A stretch of DNA of 64,000 nt, taken from contig NZ_JAAVXB010000005.1 of NCBI RefSeq assembly GCF_012241385.1, positions 1 through 64,000 on the forward strand. Direction: 5' to 3'. The DNA is from Solimonas marina. GTDB taxonomy: Bacteria > Pseudomonadota > Gammaproteobacteria > Nevskiales > Nevskiaceae. The notes beneath the pieces were generated by a model that was given only the letters and a program-made list of their open reading frames with translations, ran no database searches and was not told where the DNA came from. Of this stretch, positions 37,938 through 49,375 are shown in pieces (the stretch's first letter is position 1; each line of letters starts with the position of its first letter). The position numbers and the translations under genes are program-made.

Positions 37938-38624
37938 ATGGGTCATAAAGTCAATCCGAACGGCTTCCGCCTTGGCATCACGACGTCGTGGACGTCGAAC
38001 TGGTATGCCGAGCGCAAGGCGTATGGCGAAAACCTGATTAAGGACATGCAGGTCCGCAACTTCCTGCGCAAGAAGCTCGCGCAGGCGTCGGTGTCCCGCA
38101 TCCAGATCGACCGTCCGTCGAAGTCGGCGCGCGTGACGATTCACACTGCCCGTCCGGGCATCGTGATCGGCAAGAAGGGCGAGGACATCGAGAAGCTGAA
38201 GCAGGAGGTTGCCAAGCGGATGGGCCTGAAGGCCGATTCCGTGCACATCTCGGTCGAGGAAATCCGCAAGCCGGAACTCGACGCGCAGCTCGTCGCCGAC
38301 AGCATCGCGCAGCAGCTCGAGCGCCGCATCATGTTCCGCCGCGCGATGAAGCGCTCGGTGCAGAACGCGATGCGCCTCGGTGCCGGCGGCATCAAGATTC
38401 AGGTCAGCGGCCGACTGAACGGCGCCGAAATCGCCCGTACCGAATGGTACCGCGAAGGCCGCGTGCCGCTTCACACGCTGCGTGCCAATGTCGATTACGC
38501 CGTCGGTGAGGCGCGTACCACGTACGGCATCATCGGCGTCAAGGTCTGGGTGTTCACCGGCGAAGTGTTCGACGCCGAGCGCCGCCAGGAAAAGAACGAA
38601 ACCACCGAGGCCCGCGCGGCCTAA
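37938..38624 (+). CDS. rpsC: 30S ribosomal protein S3 (uS3)
   Basis: A 228-residue uS3 at the mRNA entry site. It starts [13 protein letters not shown]. The KH domain holds [14 protein letters not shown], and the C-terminal domain has [20 protein letters not shown]. Confidence 0.98.
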   Translation: MGHKVNPNGFRLGITTSWTSNWYAERKAYGENLIKDMQVRNFLRKKLAQASVSRIQIDRPSKSARVTIHTARPGIVIGKKGEDIEKLKQEVAKRMGLKADSVHISVEEIRKPELDAQLVADSIAQQLERRIMFRRAMKRSVQNAMRLGAGGIKIQVSGRLNGAEIARTEWYREGRVPLHTLRANVDYAVGEARTTYGIIGVKVWVFTGEVFDAERRQEKNETTEARAA

Positions 38625-38642
38625 GGTCGGGAGATAACTGCC

Positions 38643-39056
38643 ATGATGCAGCCCAAGCGAACCAAGTTCCGCAAGCAGCGCAAGGGTTCCAACACCGGTA
38701 TGGCCTTGGTGGGTAACAAGGTCAGCTTCGGTGAGTGGGGTCTGAAGACGGTCGAACCCGGCCGTATCACCGCGCGCCAGATCGAAGCGGCCCGCCGAGT
38801 CATCACGCGCTACATCAAGCGCGGCGGCAAGGTGTGGATCCGCATGTTCCCGGACACCCCGGTGACCAAGAAGCCTCTGGAAGTCCGCATGGGCTCCGGT
38901 AAGGGCAACGTCGAGTACTGGGTGGCCAAGGTGCAGCCCGGCAAGGTGCTCTACGAAATGGAAGGCGTAGACGAAAAGACTGCGCGCGAGGCATTCCGTC
39001 TCGCGTCTGCGAAGCTGCCGGTCAAGACCAGCTTCGTCAACCGGACGATCATGTAA
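38643..39056 (+). CDS. rplP: 50S ribosomal protein L16 (uL16)
   Basis: A 137-residue uL16. It has [15 protein letters not shown] and the conserved GMGSGKG-type loop ([14 protein letters not shown]). It shares one base with rpmC (TAATG). Confidence 0.98.
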   Translation: MMQPKRTKFRKQRKGSNTGMALVGNKVSFGEWGLKTVEPGRITARQIEAARRVITRYIKRGGKVWIRMFPDTPVTKKPLEVRMGSGKGNVEYWVAKVQPGKVLYEMEGVDEKTAREAFRLASAKLPVKTSFVNRTIM

Positions 39057-39259
39057 TGAAGACCTCCGAATATGTGAAGGGCCTGCGCGGCAAGGACGCG
39101 AAGGCGCTCGAAGAAGAGCTCGCCGCGCTGCGTCGCGAGCAGTTCAATCTGCGCATGCAGTCGGCTGCCGGTCAGGAGACCAAGCCGCACCTGGTGCGCG
39201 AAGCGCGCAAGAACATTGCGCGAGTGAAGACGATTGCGCAGCAGGTGAAGGCGTCATGA
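39056..39259 (+). CDS. rpmC: 50S ribosomal protein L29 (uL29)
   Basis: A 67-residue two-helix uL29 at the tunnel exit. The core [16 protein letters not shown] and [14 protein letters not shown] match the family. The stop overlaps the rpsQ ATG (ATGA). Confidence 0.97.
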   Translation: MKTSEYVKGLRGKDAKALEEELAALRREQFNLRMQSAAGQETKPHLVREARKNIARVKTIAQQVKAS

Positions 39260-39531
39260 GCGAACAGACTGAAAAGAAGACCAGCGGCCACCGCGTTGTC
39301 GGCCGCGTCGTCAGCGACAAGGGCGAAAAGACGATCACGGTGCTGATCGAGCGCGTTGAGCGTCATCCGCTCTACGGCAAGACCATGCGTCGCTCGACCA
39401 AGCTGCGCGCGCACGACGAAAACAACCAGGCGAAGGAAGGTGACACGGTGGCGATCGTCGAATCGCGCCCGCTGTCGGCGACCAAGCGTTTCCGTCTGGT
39501 CGAAATCCTCAAGACCGGCAGCGCCGTCTGA
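39256..39531 (+). CDS. rpsQ: 30S ribosomal protein S17 (uS17)
   Basis: A 91-residue uS17 OB-fold primary binder of 16S rRNA. It contains [18 protein letters not shown] and the signature [18 protein letters not shown]. Confidence 0.98.
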   Translation: MSEQTEKKTSGHRVVGRVVSDKGEKTITVLIERVERHPLYGKTMRRSTKLRAHDENNQAKEGDTVAIVESRPLSATKRFRLVEILKTGSAV

Positions 39532-39546
39532 TCGGAGAGCGAGACC

Positions 39547-39912
39547 ATGATTCAACAGGAAAGCTTTCTGACCGTCGCTGACAACAGCGGCGCCCGTGAG
39601 GTCCAGGTGATCCAGGTCAAGGGTTCGACCTATCGCCGTTACGCGGCCGTCGGCGACCTGATCAAGGTCACCGTCAAGGACGCGATTCCGCGCGGCAAGG
39701 TCAAGAAGGGCGAGGTTCACGACGCCGTCGTGGTCCGTACGCGCTTCCCGATCAAGCGCGCTGACGGCTCGGTGATCCGTTTCGACTCGAACGCCGCCGT
39801 GCTGTTGACGAACAAGCTGGAGCCGCTGGGCACCCGTATCTTTGGACCGGTGACGCGCGAACTGCGCGACCGTTTCATGAAGATCGTGTCGCTGGCGCCC
39901 GAAGTGATCTGA
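39547..39912 (+). CDS. rplN: 50S ribosomal protein L14 (uL14)
   Basis: A 121-residue uL14 that forms an inter-subunit bridge. It contains [17 protein letters not shown] and [13 protein letters not shown]. It begins the spc gene group; only 15 bp separate it from rpsQ, so S10 and spc are probably co-transcribed. Confidence 0.98.
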   Translation: MIQQESFLTVADNSGAREVQVIQVKGSTYRRYAAVGDLIKVTVKDAIPRGKVKKGEVHDAVVVRTRFPIKRADGSVIRFDSNAAVLLTNKLEPLGTRIFGPVTRELRDRFMKIVSLAPEVI

Positions 39913-39925
39913 AGGTAGAGCGATC

Positions 39926-40249
39926 ATGAGCAAGATCAAGAAGGGCGACGAAGTCGTCGTCATCACCGGCAAGGACAAGGGGCGTCGCGGCAAGGTCGCG
40001 CAGGTCCTGGCGACCGGCAAGGTCGTCGTCGAGGGTGTGAACGTCGCGAAGAAGCATCAGCGCGGCAACCCGAATGCCGGCGTCGCGGGCGGTATCGTCG
40101 AGAAGGAAATGCCGATCGACGTGTCGAACGTGGCCATCTGGAACGCCAAGACGGGCAAGGCCGACCGCGTCGGTTTCCGTATCGAAGGCGAAGGCGAATC
40201 GCGCCGCAAGGTGCGCGTATTCAAGTCCAACAGCGAGCTGGTGGGCTGA
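39926..40249 (+). CDS. rplX: 50S ribosomal protein L24 (uL24)
   Basis: A 107-residue uL24 assembly initiator. The KOW motif reads [19 protein letters not shown], followed by [11 protein letters not shown]. Confidence 0.98.
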   Translation: MSKIKKGDEVVVITGKDKGRRGKVAQVLATGKVVVEGVNVAKKHQRGNPNAGVAGGIVEKEMPIDVSNVAIWNAKTGKADRVGFRIEGEGESRRKVRVFKSNSELVG

Positions 40250-40260
40250 GGTCAAACGTC

Positions 40261-40797
40261 ATGGCGAATCTGCAGACTGTATACCGCGAAAAGCTGGCGC
40301 CGGAGCTCAAGAGCTCGCTCGGTGTCGGTGCGATGGAAGTGCCGCGCATTTCGAAGATCACCCTGAACATGGGTGTCGGCGAAGCCACGGCCGACCGCAA
40401 GGTCCTCGAGAAGGCGGTTGAGGAAATGACCGCGATTGCCGGCCAGAAGCCGGTGATCACCAAGACCCGCAAGGCGATTGCGGCGTTCAAGGTCCGTGAG
40501 AACTATCCGGTCGGCGTCAAGGTGACGCTGCGCCGCGAAAAGATGTACGAGTTCCTCGAGCGCCTGATCGCTGTCGCGCTGCCGCGTATCCGCGACTTCC
40601 GCGGCGTTTCGGCGAAGGGCTTCGACGGCTCGGGTAACTTCAACTTCGGCGTGACCGAACAAATCATCTTTCCGGAAATCGAGTACGAAAAGGTTGATGC
40701 GGTCCGCGGCATGAACATCACCATCACGACGACGGCGAAGAACGACGAGCAGGGCAAGGCATTGCTCGAAGCGTTCAACTTCCCGTTCCGTAAGTAA
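40261..40797 (+). CDS. rplE: 50S ribosomal protein L5 (uL5)
   Basis: A 178-residue uL5 that binds 5S rRNA. The conserved [11 protein letters not shown] and [20 protein letters not shown] are present. It ends [20 protein letters not shown]. Confidence 0.98.
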   Translation: MANLQTVYREKLAPELKSSLGVGAMEVPRISKITLNMGVGEATADRKVLEKAVEEMTAIAGQKPVITKTRKAIAAFKVRENYPVGVKVTLRREKMYEFLERLIAVALPRIRDFRGVSAKGFDGSGNFNFGVTEQIIFPEIEYEKVDAVRGMNITITTTAKNDEQGKALLEAFNFPFRK

Positions 40798-40810
40798 GGC
40801 AGGCGAAACC

Positions 40811-41116
40811 ATGGCCAAGACCAACATGATTCAGCGCGAGAACAAGCGCGTCGCGCTTGCCGAGCGCTACGCGAAGAAGCGCGCCGAGCTGAAGAAGACG
40901 ATCTCGAGCACGACCGCCTCCGACGAAGAGAAGGATCAGGCTGTCGTCGCGCTGCAGAAGCTGCCGCGCGACTCGAGCAAGACGCGCCAGCGCGCGCGTT
41001 GCAAGCTGACCGGCCGCTCGCGCGGCGTCTACAAGAAGTTCGGCCTTGCGCGCAACAAGCTGCGCGAAGCCGCCAACCGCGGCGAAGTGCCGGGCCTCAA
41101 GAAGGCGAGCTGGTAA
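40811..41116 (+). CDS. rpsN: 30S ribosomal protein S14 (uS14, zinc-free form)
   Basis: A 101-residue long-form uS14 with no CxxC zinc motif. It contains [20 protein letters not shown] and ends in the conserved ASW. Confidence 0.98.
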   Translation: MAKTNMIQRENKRVALAERYAKKRAELKKTISSTTASDEEKDQAVVALQKLPRDSSKTRQRARCKLTGRSRGVYKKFGLARNKLREAANRGEVPGLKKASW

Positions 41117-41128
41117 GAGGAATTCGAT

Positions 41129-41524
41129 ATGAGCATGACCGATCCTATCGCCGACTTTCTGACCCGCATTCGCAATGCGCAGGCCGCCCGCAAGAAGCAG
41201 GTGAGCTCGCCGTCGTCGAAGGTCAAGGAAGCGATCGCCGCCGTCCTCAAGGACGAAGGCTATATCTTTGACTTCAACGTGACCGTCGACGGCCCGAAGA
41301 AGACCATCACGCTGGCCCTGAAGTATTTCGAGGGCAAGCCGGTGATCGAGCGCATCGAGCGCGTGTCGAAGCCGGCGCTGCGCGTCTACAAGGGCAAGGA
41401 CGAGCTGCCGAAGGTTCTCGGCGGTCTCGGCGTCGCCATCGTTTCCACGCCCAAGGGCGTGGTGAGCGACCGCGCTGCACGCGCCGCCGGTATGGGCGGC
41501 GAAGTGCTCTGCTACGTCGCCTAA
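41129..41524 (+). CDS. rpsH: 30S ribosomal protein S8 (uS8)
   Basis: A 131-residue uS8, central 16S binder and in E. coli the spc operon translational repressor. It contains [16 protein letters not shown] and the signature [23 protein letters not shown] 41129 follows GAGG; ATG 41135 is possible. Confidence 0.98.
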   Translation: MSMTDPIADFLTRIRNAQAARKKQVSSPSSKVKEAIAAVLKDEGYIFDFNVTVDGPKKTITLALKYFEGKPVIERIERVSKPALRVYKGKDELPKVLGGLGVAIVSTPKGVVSDRAARAAGMGGEVLCYVA

Positions 41525-41534
41525 GGAGCTATCC

Positions 41535-42065
41535 ATGTCCCGCGTTGCCAAGATGCCGGTGAAGCTGCCGGCCGGTGTTCAGGTCAGCACGACCGATGGC
41601 CAGCTGACGGTCAAGAGCGCCAAGACCAGCCTGACGATCAATGTGCCGAAGAAGGTGCAGATCGATGTGAACGGTGATGTCGTTACCGTTGCCGCTGCTT
41701 CGGTCGCCGCCGACAACATGCAGGCCGGTACGTTCCGCGCACTGCTGAACAACGCCGTGGTCGGCGTGTCGAAGGGCTACGAGAAGAAGCTGCAGCTGGT
41801 CGGCGTCGGCTACCGTGCCGCCACCGCCGGCAAGAAGCTGAATCTGTCGCTGGGCTTCTCGCACCCCATTGAATATCCGATTCCGGAAGGCATTACGGTG
41901 GAAACGCCGTCGCAGACCGAGATCATCGTCAAGGGCGCCGACAAGAAGATGGTCGGTCAGGTCGCCTCGGACATTCGTAGTTTCCGTCCGCCCGAGCCGT
42001 ACAAGGGCAAGGGCGTGCGTTACTCCACCGAGAAGGTGGAACTCAAGGAAGCGAAGAAGAAATAA
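41535..42065 (+). CDS. rplF: 50S ribosomal protein L6 (uL6)
   Basis: A 176-residue uL6 with two duplicated domains. It begins MSRVAKMPVKLPAGV and ends with PPEPYKGKGVRYSTEKVELK. A 99-bp spacer follows before rplR. Confidence 0.98.
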   Translation: MSRVAKMPVKLPAGVQVSTTDGQLTVKSAKTSLTINVPKKVQIDVNGDVVTVAAASVAADNMQAGTFRALLNNAVVGVSKGYEKKLQLVGVGYRAATAGKKLNLSLGFSHPIEYPIPEGITVETPSQTEIIVKGADKKMVGQVASDIRSFRPPEPYKGKGVRYSTEKVELKEAKKK

Positions 42066-42164
42066 CGTGCTCGCGTGGTCGGCCCTCCTTCGGGCTGCAC
42101 TGCGCAGATGGGCCGGATTGCTTCTCGCAAACATTTTGGTATCAACCAAAAAGTTGGAAGAAAG

Positions 42165-42521
42165 ATGAAGGACAAGAAACAGACTCGCCTGCGCCGTGCT
42201 CGCCGTACGCGCTCTCATATCCGCGAACTCGGCATGCATCGTCTTGCCGTGCATCGCACGCCGAAACACATCTACGCGCAGATCATCGCGCCGGACGCGT
42301 CGGTGACCATCGTCAGCGCTTCGACGGTCGAGAAGGCCGTGCTCGAGGGCGTCGAAGGAACCGGCAACGTCGAGGCGGCCAAGAAGGTCGGTGCGACGAT
42401 CGCCGCTCGTGCGAAGGAAAAGGGTATCTCGAAGGTCGCGTTCGACCGCGCGGGCTTTCAATTTCATGGCCGCATCAAGGCCCTGGCCGACGCCGCGCGT
42501 GAAGCCGGCCTGGAGTTCTAA
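42165..42521 (+). CDS. rplR: 50S ribosomal protein L18 (uL18)
   Basis: A 118-residue uL18 that binds 5S rRNA with L5. It starts [16 protein letters not shown] and contains [20 protein letters not shown]. The 99-bp upstream spacer has a small TTTTGGT/ACCAAAA hairpin (42134-42151) just before the Shine-Dalgarno GGAAG. Upstream in-frame starts would begin inside that spacer and are rejected. Confidence 0.97.
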   Translation: MKDKKQTRLRRARRTRSHIRELGMHRLAVHRTPKHIYAQIIAPDASVTIVSASTVEKAVLEGVEGTGNVEAAKKVGATIAARAKEKGISKVAFDRAGFQFHGRIKALADAAREAGLEF

Positions 42522-42524
42522 GCA

Positions 42525-43037
42525 ATGGCGACGCAAGCAAACTACGACAGCCAGCAGGGCAGCGAATTCAAGGAAAAGCTGATCGCCGTCAACCGTGTTT
42601 CGAAGACGGTGAAGGGCGGTAAGCAGTTCGCGTTCACCGCGCTGACGGTGGTCGGTGACGGCGCCGGTCGCGTCGGCTTCGGCTATGGCAAGGCGCGCGA
42701 AGTGCCGCAGGCCATCAGCAAGGCGATGGACCAGGCGCGCAAGAACATGAAGTCGGTCGCGCTCAAGGGCCAGACCGTGCAGCACGAGATCTGGGGCATT
42801 CACGGCGCGGCGAAGGTCTTCGTCCGTCCGGCCTCGGAAGGTACCGGCGTGATCGCCGGCGGTGCGATGCGCGCGGTGTTCGAAGTCGCCGGCGTGCAGG
42901 ATGTGCTCGCCAAGGCGCTGGGTTCGCGCAACCCGATCAACCTGGTGCGTGCGACGATGAACGCGCTGACCGAAATGAATGTTCCGTCTGAGATGGCTGC
43001 CAAGCGCGGCAAGACGGTCGAAGAAATCCTGAGCTAA
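42525..43037 (+). CDS. rpsE: 30S ribosomal protein S5 (uS5)
   Basis: A 170-residue uS5 at the mRNA entry and decoding region. It contains [19 protein letters not shown] and [17 protein letters not shown]. The position linked to spectinomycin resistance looks wild type. Confidence 0.98.
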   Translation: MATQANYDSQQGSEFKEKLIAVNRVSKTVKGGKQFAFTALTVVGDGAGRVGFGYGKAREVPQAISKAMDQARKNMKSVALKGQTVQHEIWGIHGAAKVFVRPASEGTGVIAGGAMRAVFEVAGVQDVLAKALGSRNPINLVRATMNALTEMNVPSEMAAKRGKTVEEILS

Positions 43038-43051
43038 GGACGGGTACGACG

Positions 43052-43240
43052 ATGACCGCCCCCAAGCAGATCAAGCTGACGCTGATCCGTAGCCTCGCCA
43101 AGCGCCTGCCGAAGCACAAGGCGTGCGTGCATGGCCTCGGCCTCAAGCGCATGCATCAGACGGTGACCGTTACCGCCACGCCGGAGAACATGGGCATGGT
43201 GAACAAGGTCTCGTACATGCTGCGCATCGAAGAAGTCTAA
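43052..43240 (+). CDS. rpmD: 50S ribosomal protein L30 (uL30)
   Basis: A 62-residue uL30. It contains [20 protein letters not shown] and [11 protein letters not shown]. Located between rpsE and rplO as usual. Confidence 0.97.
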   Translation: MTAPKQIKLTLIRSLAKRLPKHKACVHGLGLKRMHQTVTVTATPENMGMVNKVSYMLRIEEV

Positions 43241-43254
43241 GCGGACGAATCACG

Positions 43255-43689
43255 ATGAAACTGAACACGATCAAGCCGGCCAAGGGCGCGAAGATCAAGA
43301 AGGTCCGCGTCGCCCGTGGCATCGGTTCGGGCCTCGGCAAGACCGCGGGCCGCGGCCACAAGGGTCAGCATGCCCGTAAGGGTGGCTACCACAAGGTGGG
43401 CTTCGAGGGCGGCCAGATGCCGATCCAGCGTCGCCTGCCGAAGCGTGGCTTCAACTCGCCGGCCAAGGGCGACACGGCGGAAGTTCGCCTGTCCGAACTG
43501 GAGAAGATGAACGCGACGGAAATCGACCTCGCGGCCCTCAAGGCCGAGAACGTCGTGCCGGCCACGGCGCTGACCGCGAAGATCATCAAGTCGGGTGACA
43601 TCAGCCGCAAGGTCACGCTCAAGGGCGTGCTCGCGACCAAGGGTGCCCGCGAAGCCATCACCGCCGTCGGCGGTTCGATCGCCGAGTAA
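43255..43689 (+). CDS. rplO: 50S ribosomal protein L15 (uL15)
   Basis: A 144-residue uL15. The glycine-rich N-terminal extension ([18 protein letters not shown]) is characteristic. ATG 43255 gives the [13 protein letters not shown] start; the frame upstream lies within rpmD. Confidence 0.97.
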   Translation: MKLNTIKPAKGAKIKKVRVARGIGSGLGKTAGRGHKGQHARKGGYHKVGFEGGQMPIQRRLPKRGFNSPAKGDTAEVRLSELEKMNATEIDLAALKAENVVPATALTAKIIKSGDISRKVTLKGVLATKGAREAITAVGGSIAE

Positions 43690-43701
43690 ACGAGCTTAGC
43701 C

Positions 43702-45057
43702 ATGGCCAAGACTCCGGGTTCGCCGGGCGGCGCGATGATGCCGGACCTGAGCAAGATGAACGAGGTGCGTGGGCGCCTGTTCTTCCTGCTCGGGGCGATC
43801 ATCGTCTACCGCATCGGCAGCTTCATCCCGGTGCCGGGTATCGACCCGGTGCAGCTGGCGGCCCTGTTCAATCAGAGCAAGGGCACGATCCTGGACATGT
43901 TCAACATGTTCTCGGGCGGGGCCCTGCATCGCCTGTCGATCTTCGCGCTCGGTGTGATGCCGTATATCTCGGCCAGCATCATCGTGCAGCTGATGGCGAC
44001 GGTCGTGCCGCAGCTCAAGGACCTGAAGAAGGAAGGCGAGTCGGGTCGCCGGCAGATCACCAAGTACACGCGCTACGGCACGCTGGCGCTGGCGATCTTC
44101 CAGTCGTTCGGCGCAGCGCTGGCGCTGCAGAAGTCGGGCGTGGCGATCAACCCGGGCTTCGGCTTCATGTTCGTCGCAACGGTGAGCCTGGTCACGGGCA
44201 CGATGTTCCTGATGTGGCTGGGTGAGCAGATCACCGAGCGCGGTATCGGCAACGGCATCTCGATGATCATCTTTGCCGGCATCGTCGCGGGCTTCCCGCG
44301 GGCGCTGGGCTCGACCGCTCAGCTGGTCAGCGAAGGCTCGATCGGCGGCTTCACGGTGATCGCGGTGATCGTCCTGATCGCGGCAGTGACCTATGGCGTG
44401 GTCTACTTCGAGCGCGCGCAGCGGCGGATTCCGATCCACCACGCGCGTCGCCAGCAGGGCCGCAAGATCTTTGCGGCGCAGACCCAGCATCTGCCGCTGA
44501 AGCTGAACATGTCGGGCGTGATTCCGCCGATCTTCGCGTCGTCGATCATCCTGTTCCCGGCGTCGCTGGTGCAGTTCTTCGGTGGCGACGGCACGTCGTC
44601 GACGGCCGCTGGTGTGCTGCAGCGTGTCGCCAATGCGCTGTCGCCGGGCCAGCCGCTGTACACGCTGCTCTATGGCGTGCTGATCATCTTCTTCTGCTTC
44701 TTCTACACGGCGCTCGTGTTTGATTCGCGCGAGACGGCCGACAACCTGAAGAAGTCGGGAGCTTTCATTCCGGGCGTGCGTCCGGGTGCAATGACGGCGC
44801 GCTACATCGACACGGTGCTGACGCGTCTGACGGTGGTCGGCTCGATCTACATCCTGGTGGTCTGCCTGGTGCCGGAGATTCTGCGCTCGTTCGTCAGCAG
44901 CATCCCGTTCTACTTCGGCGGCACCTCGCTGCTGATCACGGTCGTGGTGGTGATGGACTTCATGGCGCAGCTGCAGGCGCACCTGATGTCGCACCAGTAC
45001 GAAGGCCTGATGAAGAAGGCCAATCTGAAGTCTCTGGGACCGGCGCAGAGCCGCTGA
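43702..45057 (+). CDS. secY: Preprotein translocase subunit SecY
   Basis: A 451-residue channel subunit of SecYEG with ten hydrophobic helices. Signatures are PFIPVPGID-type ([13 protein letters not shown]) near residue 35, [16 protein letters not shown] in helix 2, and GMFLM-type cytoplasmic loops. The C-terminal loop [18 protein letters not shown] is conserved. Last large gene of the spc operon, 12 bp after rplO. Confidence 0.98.
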   Translation: MAKTPGSPGGAMMPDLSKMNEVRGRLFFLLGAIIVYRIGSFIPVPGIDPVQLAALFNQSKGTILDMFNMFSGGALHRLSIFALGVMPYISASIIVQLMATVVPQLKDLKKEGESGRRQITKYTRYGTLALAIFQSFGAALALQKSGVAINPGFGFMFVATVSLVTGTMFLMWLGEQITERGIGNGISMIIFAGIVAGFPRALGSTAQLVSEGSIGGFTVIAVIVLIAAVTYGVVYFERAQRRIPIHHARRQQGRKIFAAQTQHLPLKLNMSGVIPPIFASSIILFPASLVQFFGGDGTSSTAAGVLQRVANALSPGQPLYTLLYGVLIIFFCFFYTALVFDSRETADNLKKSGAFIPGVRPGAMTARYIDTVLTRLTVVGSIYILVVCLVPEILRSFVSSIPFYFGGTSLLITVVVVMDFMAQLQAHLMSHQYEGLMKKANLKSLGPAQSR

Positions 45058-45088
45058 TCCCGATTACCTGTAAGTCCTGAGGTTAGTC

Positions 45089-45202
45089 ATGAAAGTCCGC
45101 GCATCGGTCAAGAAAATCTGCCGGAATTGCAAGGTCGTCCGTCGCAATGGCGTCGTTCGCATCCTCTGCACCGATCCCCGCCACAAGCAGCGGCAGGGGT
45201 GA
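45089..45202 (+). CDS. rpmJ: 50S ribosomal protein L36 (bL36)
   Basis: A 37-residue bL36 starting at ATG 45089 after GAGG and ending at TGA 45200-45202. It begins [19 protein letters not shown]. Zinc ligands are Cys11, Cys14, Cys27 and His32, so this is the zinc-binding form. It follows secY as in other proteobacteria. Confidence 0.97.
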   Translation: MKVRASVKKICRNCKVVRRNGVVRILCTDPRHKQRQG

Positions 45203-45332
45203 GTCGGTGCGCTAGCGGTGCCCGGTGGGCATCGCGTGCCGATTCACGCCGCGCCACGGATGGCGCGGCAGGGCGATCCGAAGTCTCCGGCTGTAGCGCC
45301 AGGGACGGTACCGCCGCAGTTATGGTTAAGGA

Positions 45333-45361
45333 TTGAACAAAGCACCTGTTATCCCTATAAT
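45333..45361 (+). promoter_or_regulatory. Sigma70 promoter of the alpha operon
   Basis: TTGAAC (45333-45338), a 17-bp spacer and a perfect TATAAT (45356-45361), followed by GC-rich GCGCGG. It lies in the 199-bp rpmJ-rpsM gap, about 40 bp before rpsM, so the rpsM-rplQ unit can be expressed separately. Confidence 0.9.
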
Positions 45362-45401
45362 GCGCGGCTTTTCGCGCGTTAGGCATCAATCGAGATAGAA
45401 C

Positions 45402-45770
45402 ATGGCACGTATCGCGGGCGTCAACATCCCGGATCGGAAGCACACGGTGATCGCTCTGCGGGCGATCTATGGCATCGGCAAGACCCGCGCGCAGCAGATT
45501 TGCGCGGCGACCGGCATCGATCCGACCGTGCAGATCCGCTCCCTGACTGAAGGTGAGCTGGAGCTGCTGCGCGCCGAGATCGGCAAGCTGATCGTCGAAG
45601 GCGACCTGCGTCGTGAAGTGTCGATGAGCATCAAGCGTCTGATCGACCTCGGTGCCTATCGTGGTCTGCGTCACCGCCGCGGTCTGCCGCTGCGTGGTCA
45701 GCGCACCCGTACGAATGCGCGTACGCGCAAAGGTCCTCGCCGCGGCACCGTCGCGACGAACAAGAAATAA
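45402..45770 (+). CDS. rpsM: 30S ribosomal protein S13 (uS13)
   Basis: A 122-residue uS13 contacting the P-site tRNA. It starts [14 protein letters not shown]; the helix-two-turn-helix is followed by the basic tail [17 protein letters not shown]. Confidence 0.98.
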   Translation: MARIAGVNIPDRKHTVIALRAIYGIGKTRAQQICAATGIDPTVQIRSLTEGELELLRAEIGKLIVEGDLRREVSMSIKRLIDLGAYRGLRHRRGLPLRGQRTRTNARTRKGPRRGTVATNKK

Positions 45771-45792
45771 TTTATAGAGCCGGACTCAGCAC

Positions 45793-46191
45793 ATGGCTAA
45801 CCCGTCTGCCGCCAGCGCGGCCAAGCGCAAGAAGGTCAAGAAGAACGTCACCGATGCGGTGGCGCATATTCATGCCTCCTTCAACAATACGATCATCCTG
45901 ATCACCGATCGCCAGGGCAACGCGTTGTCGTGGAGCACGGCCGGTGCGGCGGGCTTCAAGGGCTCGCGCAAGTCGACCCCGTTCGCGGCGCAGGTCGCGG
46001 CCGACAAGGCCGGTCAGATCGCCGCCGAGCACGGCGTCAAGAACATTGAAGTCCGCGTCAAGGGCCCGGGTCCGGGCCGTGAGTCGGCTGTTCGTGCGCT
46101 CAATGCCGCCGGCTTCAAGGTCACCAACATCACGGACGTAACGCCGATTCCGCATAACGGCTGCCGTCCCGCCAAGCGCCGCCGCGTGTAA
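45793..46191 (+). CDS. rpsK: 30S ribosomal protein S11 (uS11)
   Basis: A 132-residue uS11 of the 30S platform. It contains [20 protein letters not shown] and ends with the conserved [13 protein letters not shown]. Confidence 0.98.
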   Translation: MANPSAASAAKRKKVKKNVTDAVAHIHASFNNTIILITDRQGNALSWSTAGAAGFKGSRKSTPFAAQVAADKAGQIAAEHGVKNIEVRVKGPGPGRESAVRALNAAGFKVTNITDVTPIPHNGCRPAKRRRV

Positions 46192-46203
46192 GGAGAGATA
46201 TCC

Positions 46204-46824
<621 letters not shown>

Positions 46825-46875
46825 TCCGCTTTCGAGTCCTCGCCCGCCGTCCCGTTTCACGAATAGAGGTACATC

Positions 46876-47856
46876 ATGCAGAACGTTGTCGCCGACCTGC
46901 TCAAGCCGCGCCAGATCGAAGTCGAAGTCGTTTCGCCGAGCCATGCTCGCGTCGCGCTGGAGCCGATGGAGCGTGGTTTCGGACACACGCTGGGCAACGC
47001 CCTGCGCCGCATCCTGCTGTCGTCGATCCCGGGCGCCGCGATCACCGAAGTGCAGATCGACGGCGTGGTGCACGAGTACAGCGCGGTCGAAGGCGTCCAG
47101 GAAGACGTCCTCGATATCCTGCTGAACATCAAGAACATCGCGATCCGCATGCATTCGCGTGAGGAAGCGACGCTGCGTCTCGAGAAGTCGGGTACGGGCC
47201 CGGTCACCGCCGGTGACATCAAGCTCGACCACGACGTCGAGATCGTCAACCCGGAACTGGTGCTCGCCAACCTGACGGGCGGCAAGCTCAACGTCACGCT
47301 GAAGGTCACGCGTGGCCGCGGCTACGTGCCGGCCGCCAGCGCCGTGCGTGAGGAAGACGTGCGTGGCGTCGGCGTGCTGAAGCTGGATGCCAGCTACAGC
47401 CCGGTGCGTCGCGTCAGCTACGCCGTGGAGCGTGCTCGCGTTGCGCAGCGTACCGACCTCGACAAGCTGATCCTCGATGTCGACACCAACGGTGGCATCG
47501 ACCCGGCCGAAGCCGTGCGTCTGGCCGCGCGCATCCTGCGTGACCAGCTGTCGGTGTTCGTCGACCTCGAAGCCGAAGCGGCGCAGGCTGCTGCGGCACC
47601 GGGCAAGAAGGAGCTGTCGCCGATTCTGTTCCGTCCGATCGACGATCTCGAGCTGACGGTGCGTTCGGCCAACTGCCTGAAGGCCGAAAACATCTACTAC
47701 ATCGGCGATCTGGTGCAGCGCACCGAGATGGAGCTGATGAAGACGCCGAACCTCGGCAAGAAGTCGCTGAACGAAATCAAGGAAGCCCTGCGTTCGCATG
47801 AACTGGATCTCGGCATGAAGCTCGAGAACTGGTCGTCGCCGAAGGTGCCCGCGTAA
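46876..47856 (+). CDS. rpoA: DNA-directed RNA polymerase subunit alpha
   Basis: A 326-residue alpha subunit. The N-terminal assembly domain has [20 protein letters not shown]. The C-terminal domain reads [17 protein letters not shown] with the UP-element-binding Arg, then [16 protein letters not shown]. Length is close to E. coli (329). Confidence 0.98.
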   Translation: MQNVVADLLKPRQIEVEVVSPSHARVALEPMERGFGHTLGNALRRILLSSIPGAAITEVQIDGVVHEYSAVEGVQEDVLDILLNIKNIAIRMHSREEATLRLEKSGTGPVTAGDIKLDHDVEIVNPELVLANLTGGKLNVTLKVTRGRGYVPAASAVREEDVRGVGVLKLDASYSPVRRVSYAVERARVAQRTDLDKLILDVDTNGGIDPAEAVRLAARILRDQLSVFVDLEAEAAQAAAAPGKKELSPILFRPIDDLELTVRSANCLKAENIYYIGDLVQRTEMELMKTPNLGKKSLNEIKEALRSHELDLGMKLENWSSPKVPA

Positions 47857-47891
47857 ACGGCGCTCGCATCAGAATTTACGGGAAATAAGTC

Positions 47892-48275
47892 ATGCGTCAT
47901 AAGATGTCGGGCCGCTCGTTCGGCCGTACCAGCAGCCACCGCAAGGCGACGATGCAGTCGATCGCTATCGCGCTCTTCGAGCACGAGATGATCAAGACCA
48001 CGCTGCCGAAGGCGAAGGAACTGCGCCGTCTGGCCGAGCCGCTGATCACGCGCGCCAAGGAAGACTCGGTGCACAACCGTCGTATCGCGTTCGCGCGTCT
48101 GCGCAACCGCGATGCCGTGCAGAAGCTGTTCAACGAAATCGGTCCGCGCTACAAGGCGCGTCCGGGCGGCTACCTGCGCATCCTGAAGTGCGGCTTCCGC
48201 GCTGGCGACGACGCGCCGATGGCGTATGTCGAGCTGGTTGACCGTCCGGCGGCGGTCGAAGCGGCTGGCGAATAA
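47892..48275 (+). CDS. rplQ: 50S ribosomal protein L17 (bL17)
   Basis: A 127-residue bL17, last gene of the alpha operon. It starts [19 protein letters not shown] and contains [19 protein letters not shown]. Confidence 0.98.
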   Translation: MRHKMSGRSFGRTSSHRKATMQSIAIALFEHEMIKTTLPKAKELRRLAEPLITRAKEDSVHNRRIAFARLRNRDAVQKLFNEIGPRYKARPGGYLRILKCGFRAGDDAPMAYVELVDRPAAVEAAGE

Positions 48276-48329
48276 TCACCGCTATCTGGCGGTGAACGAA
48301 AAACGGGCGCTTCGGCGCCCGTTTTTCGT
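48276..48329 (+). terminator. Tandem hairpins and bidirectional terminator after rplQ
   Basis: TCACCGC/GCGGTGA (48276-48295) is followed by a 15-bp stem (48296-48329) with a TTCG tetraloop. The stem carries A5 on its left arm and T5 on its right, so it can terminate rplQ from the left and the convergent pldA from the right. Confidence 0.92.
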
Positions 48330-48344
48330 TGTGCTGGGGTGCGC

Positions 48345-49355
48345 TCAGCGCGCCAGCATGATGCCGATGCCAACGCGCGTGACGCTGTGGTTATAGTCGA
48401 TCAGGCTGTCGCCGTAGCCGTTGAAGACGTAGACGTTCCAGTACAGGTAGTCGCCGAACGGTACGCTGTAGTTGAATTCGATCGCGCCCTTGCCGGTCGA
48501 CGGGTTGCCGCGCAGCATCAGTGACGCGTGATGCTGGTCGAACAGCTCCTGCTGTACACGCAGTTCGCCATAGCCGTAGTAGTGGGCGATGTCCGGATTG
48601 TCGTCGCCCTTGGGATCATCCGGGCTCTTCTTGGATTTCTCCGGAATGCGGTACCAGGTCTTGAGGTAGACGAGGGTGCGGTTCCACTCGTGATACGCCG
48701 CGAAGTCGAGGCGGTTCCACGAGCGCGATTGCGGCACGTCGCGGCCATTCGACTGATGCTCGATGCCGACGTCGAAGCCACAGCGCGGGCAGAAGTCGAA
48801 CGCCGGCTTCCAGCGGTAGAACAGTTCGGGGTTGTAGTCGGTGGCGCGGAACGGCCGCGACTCATCCTCGTTGTAGATCTGCCAGAACGAGCGCTGCGTG
48901 TAAGCGAAGTAGAAGTTCGACAGCAGGTGCAGCTTGAAGCTGATCTGAAAGACGAATTCGCTTTCGCTGCCGTCGTAGCGGTTGCTGTAAGTCGCCGGCA
49001 TTACGTACATCGGCTTGTGAAACGAAATCCGGCTCTTGTCGTTGACCAGCGAAAACTCGTCGGACTCGCGCTGCAGGTTGCCGAACAGCAGCTTCGGCGA
49101 CAGGATCGCTTGTGTCGACACGGTCGGCGTCGCTGGACCGACCACCGGATCCTGGCTGCCGCCGCGGATGGTCGGTTGCGTATCGGGCGCCGGCACTGAG
49201 GGGGCAGGCGCGACGACGTCCGGCAGCTTGGGGGTCGGGGCGATGCTCGCCGCCGGATTGTCGGCGGCGTTTGGCGTCACGGTGTCGTTGGCATAGGCGG
49301 GCAAGCTGGCGGCGAGCGCGAGCAGCAGGCTGGCATCGAGTACGGGCCGGTTCAT
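48345..49355 (-). CDS. pldA: Outer membrane phospholipase A (OMPLA)
   Basis: A 336-residue OMPLA, a calcium-dependent outer-membrane phospholipase. The signal peptide ends near AYA (about residue 22). A Pro/Ala-rich stretch (30-75) precedes the beta-barrel. The catalytic residues are His200 and Ser202 (EHQSNG) and Asn214 (RSWNR), with the 12-residue Ser-Asn spacing of E. coli (144, 156). An extra pair of Cys (FCPRCG) sits just before the catalytic strand. It is convergent with rplQ and 20 bp downstream of the AbiEi-like gene. Confidence 0.93.
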   Translation of the reverse strand: MNRPVLDASLLLALAASLPAYANDTVTPNAADNPAASIAPTPKLPDVVAPAPSVPAPDTQPTIRGGSQDPVVGPATPTVSTQAILSPKLLFGNLQRESDEFSLVNDKSRISFHKPMYVMPATYSNRYDGSESEFVFQISFKLHLLSNFYFAYTQRSFWQIYNEDESRPFRATDYNPELFYRWKPAFDFCPRCGFDVGIEHQSNGRDVPQSRSWNRLDFAAYHEWNRTLVYLKTWYRIPEKSKKSPDDPKGDDNPDIAHYYGYGELRVQQELFDQHHASLMLRGNPSTGKGAIEFNYSVPFGDYLYWNVYVFNGYGDSLIDYNHSVTRVGIGIMLAR

Positions 49356-49375
49356 GAGGGCTCGGCAGGTGGTTT

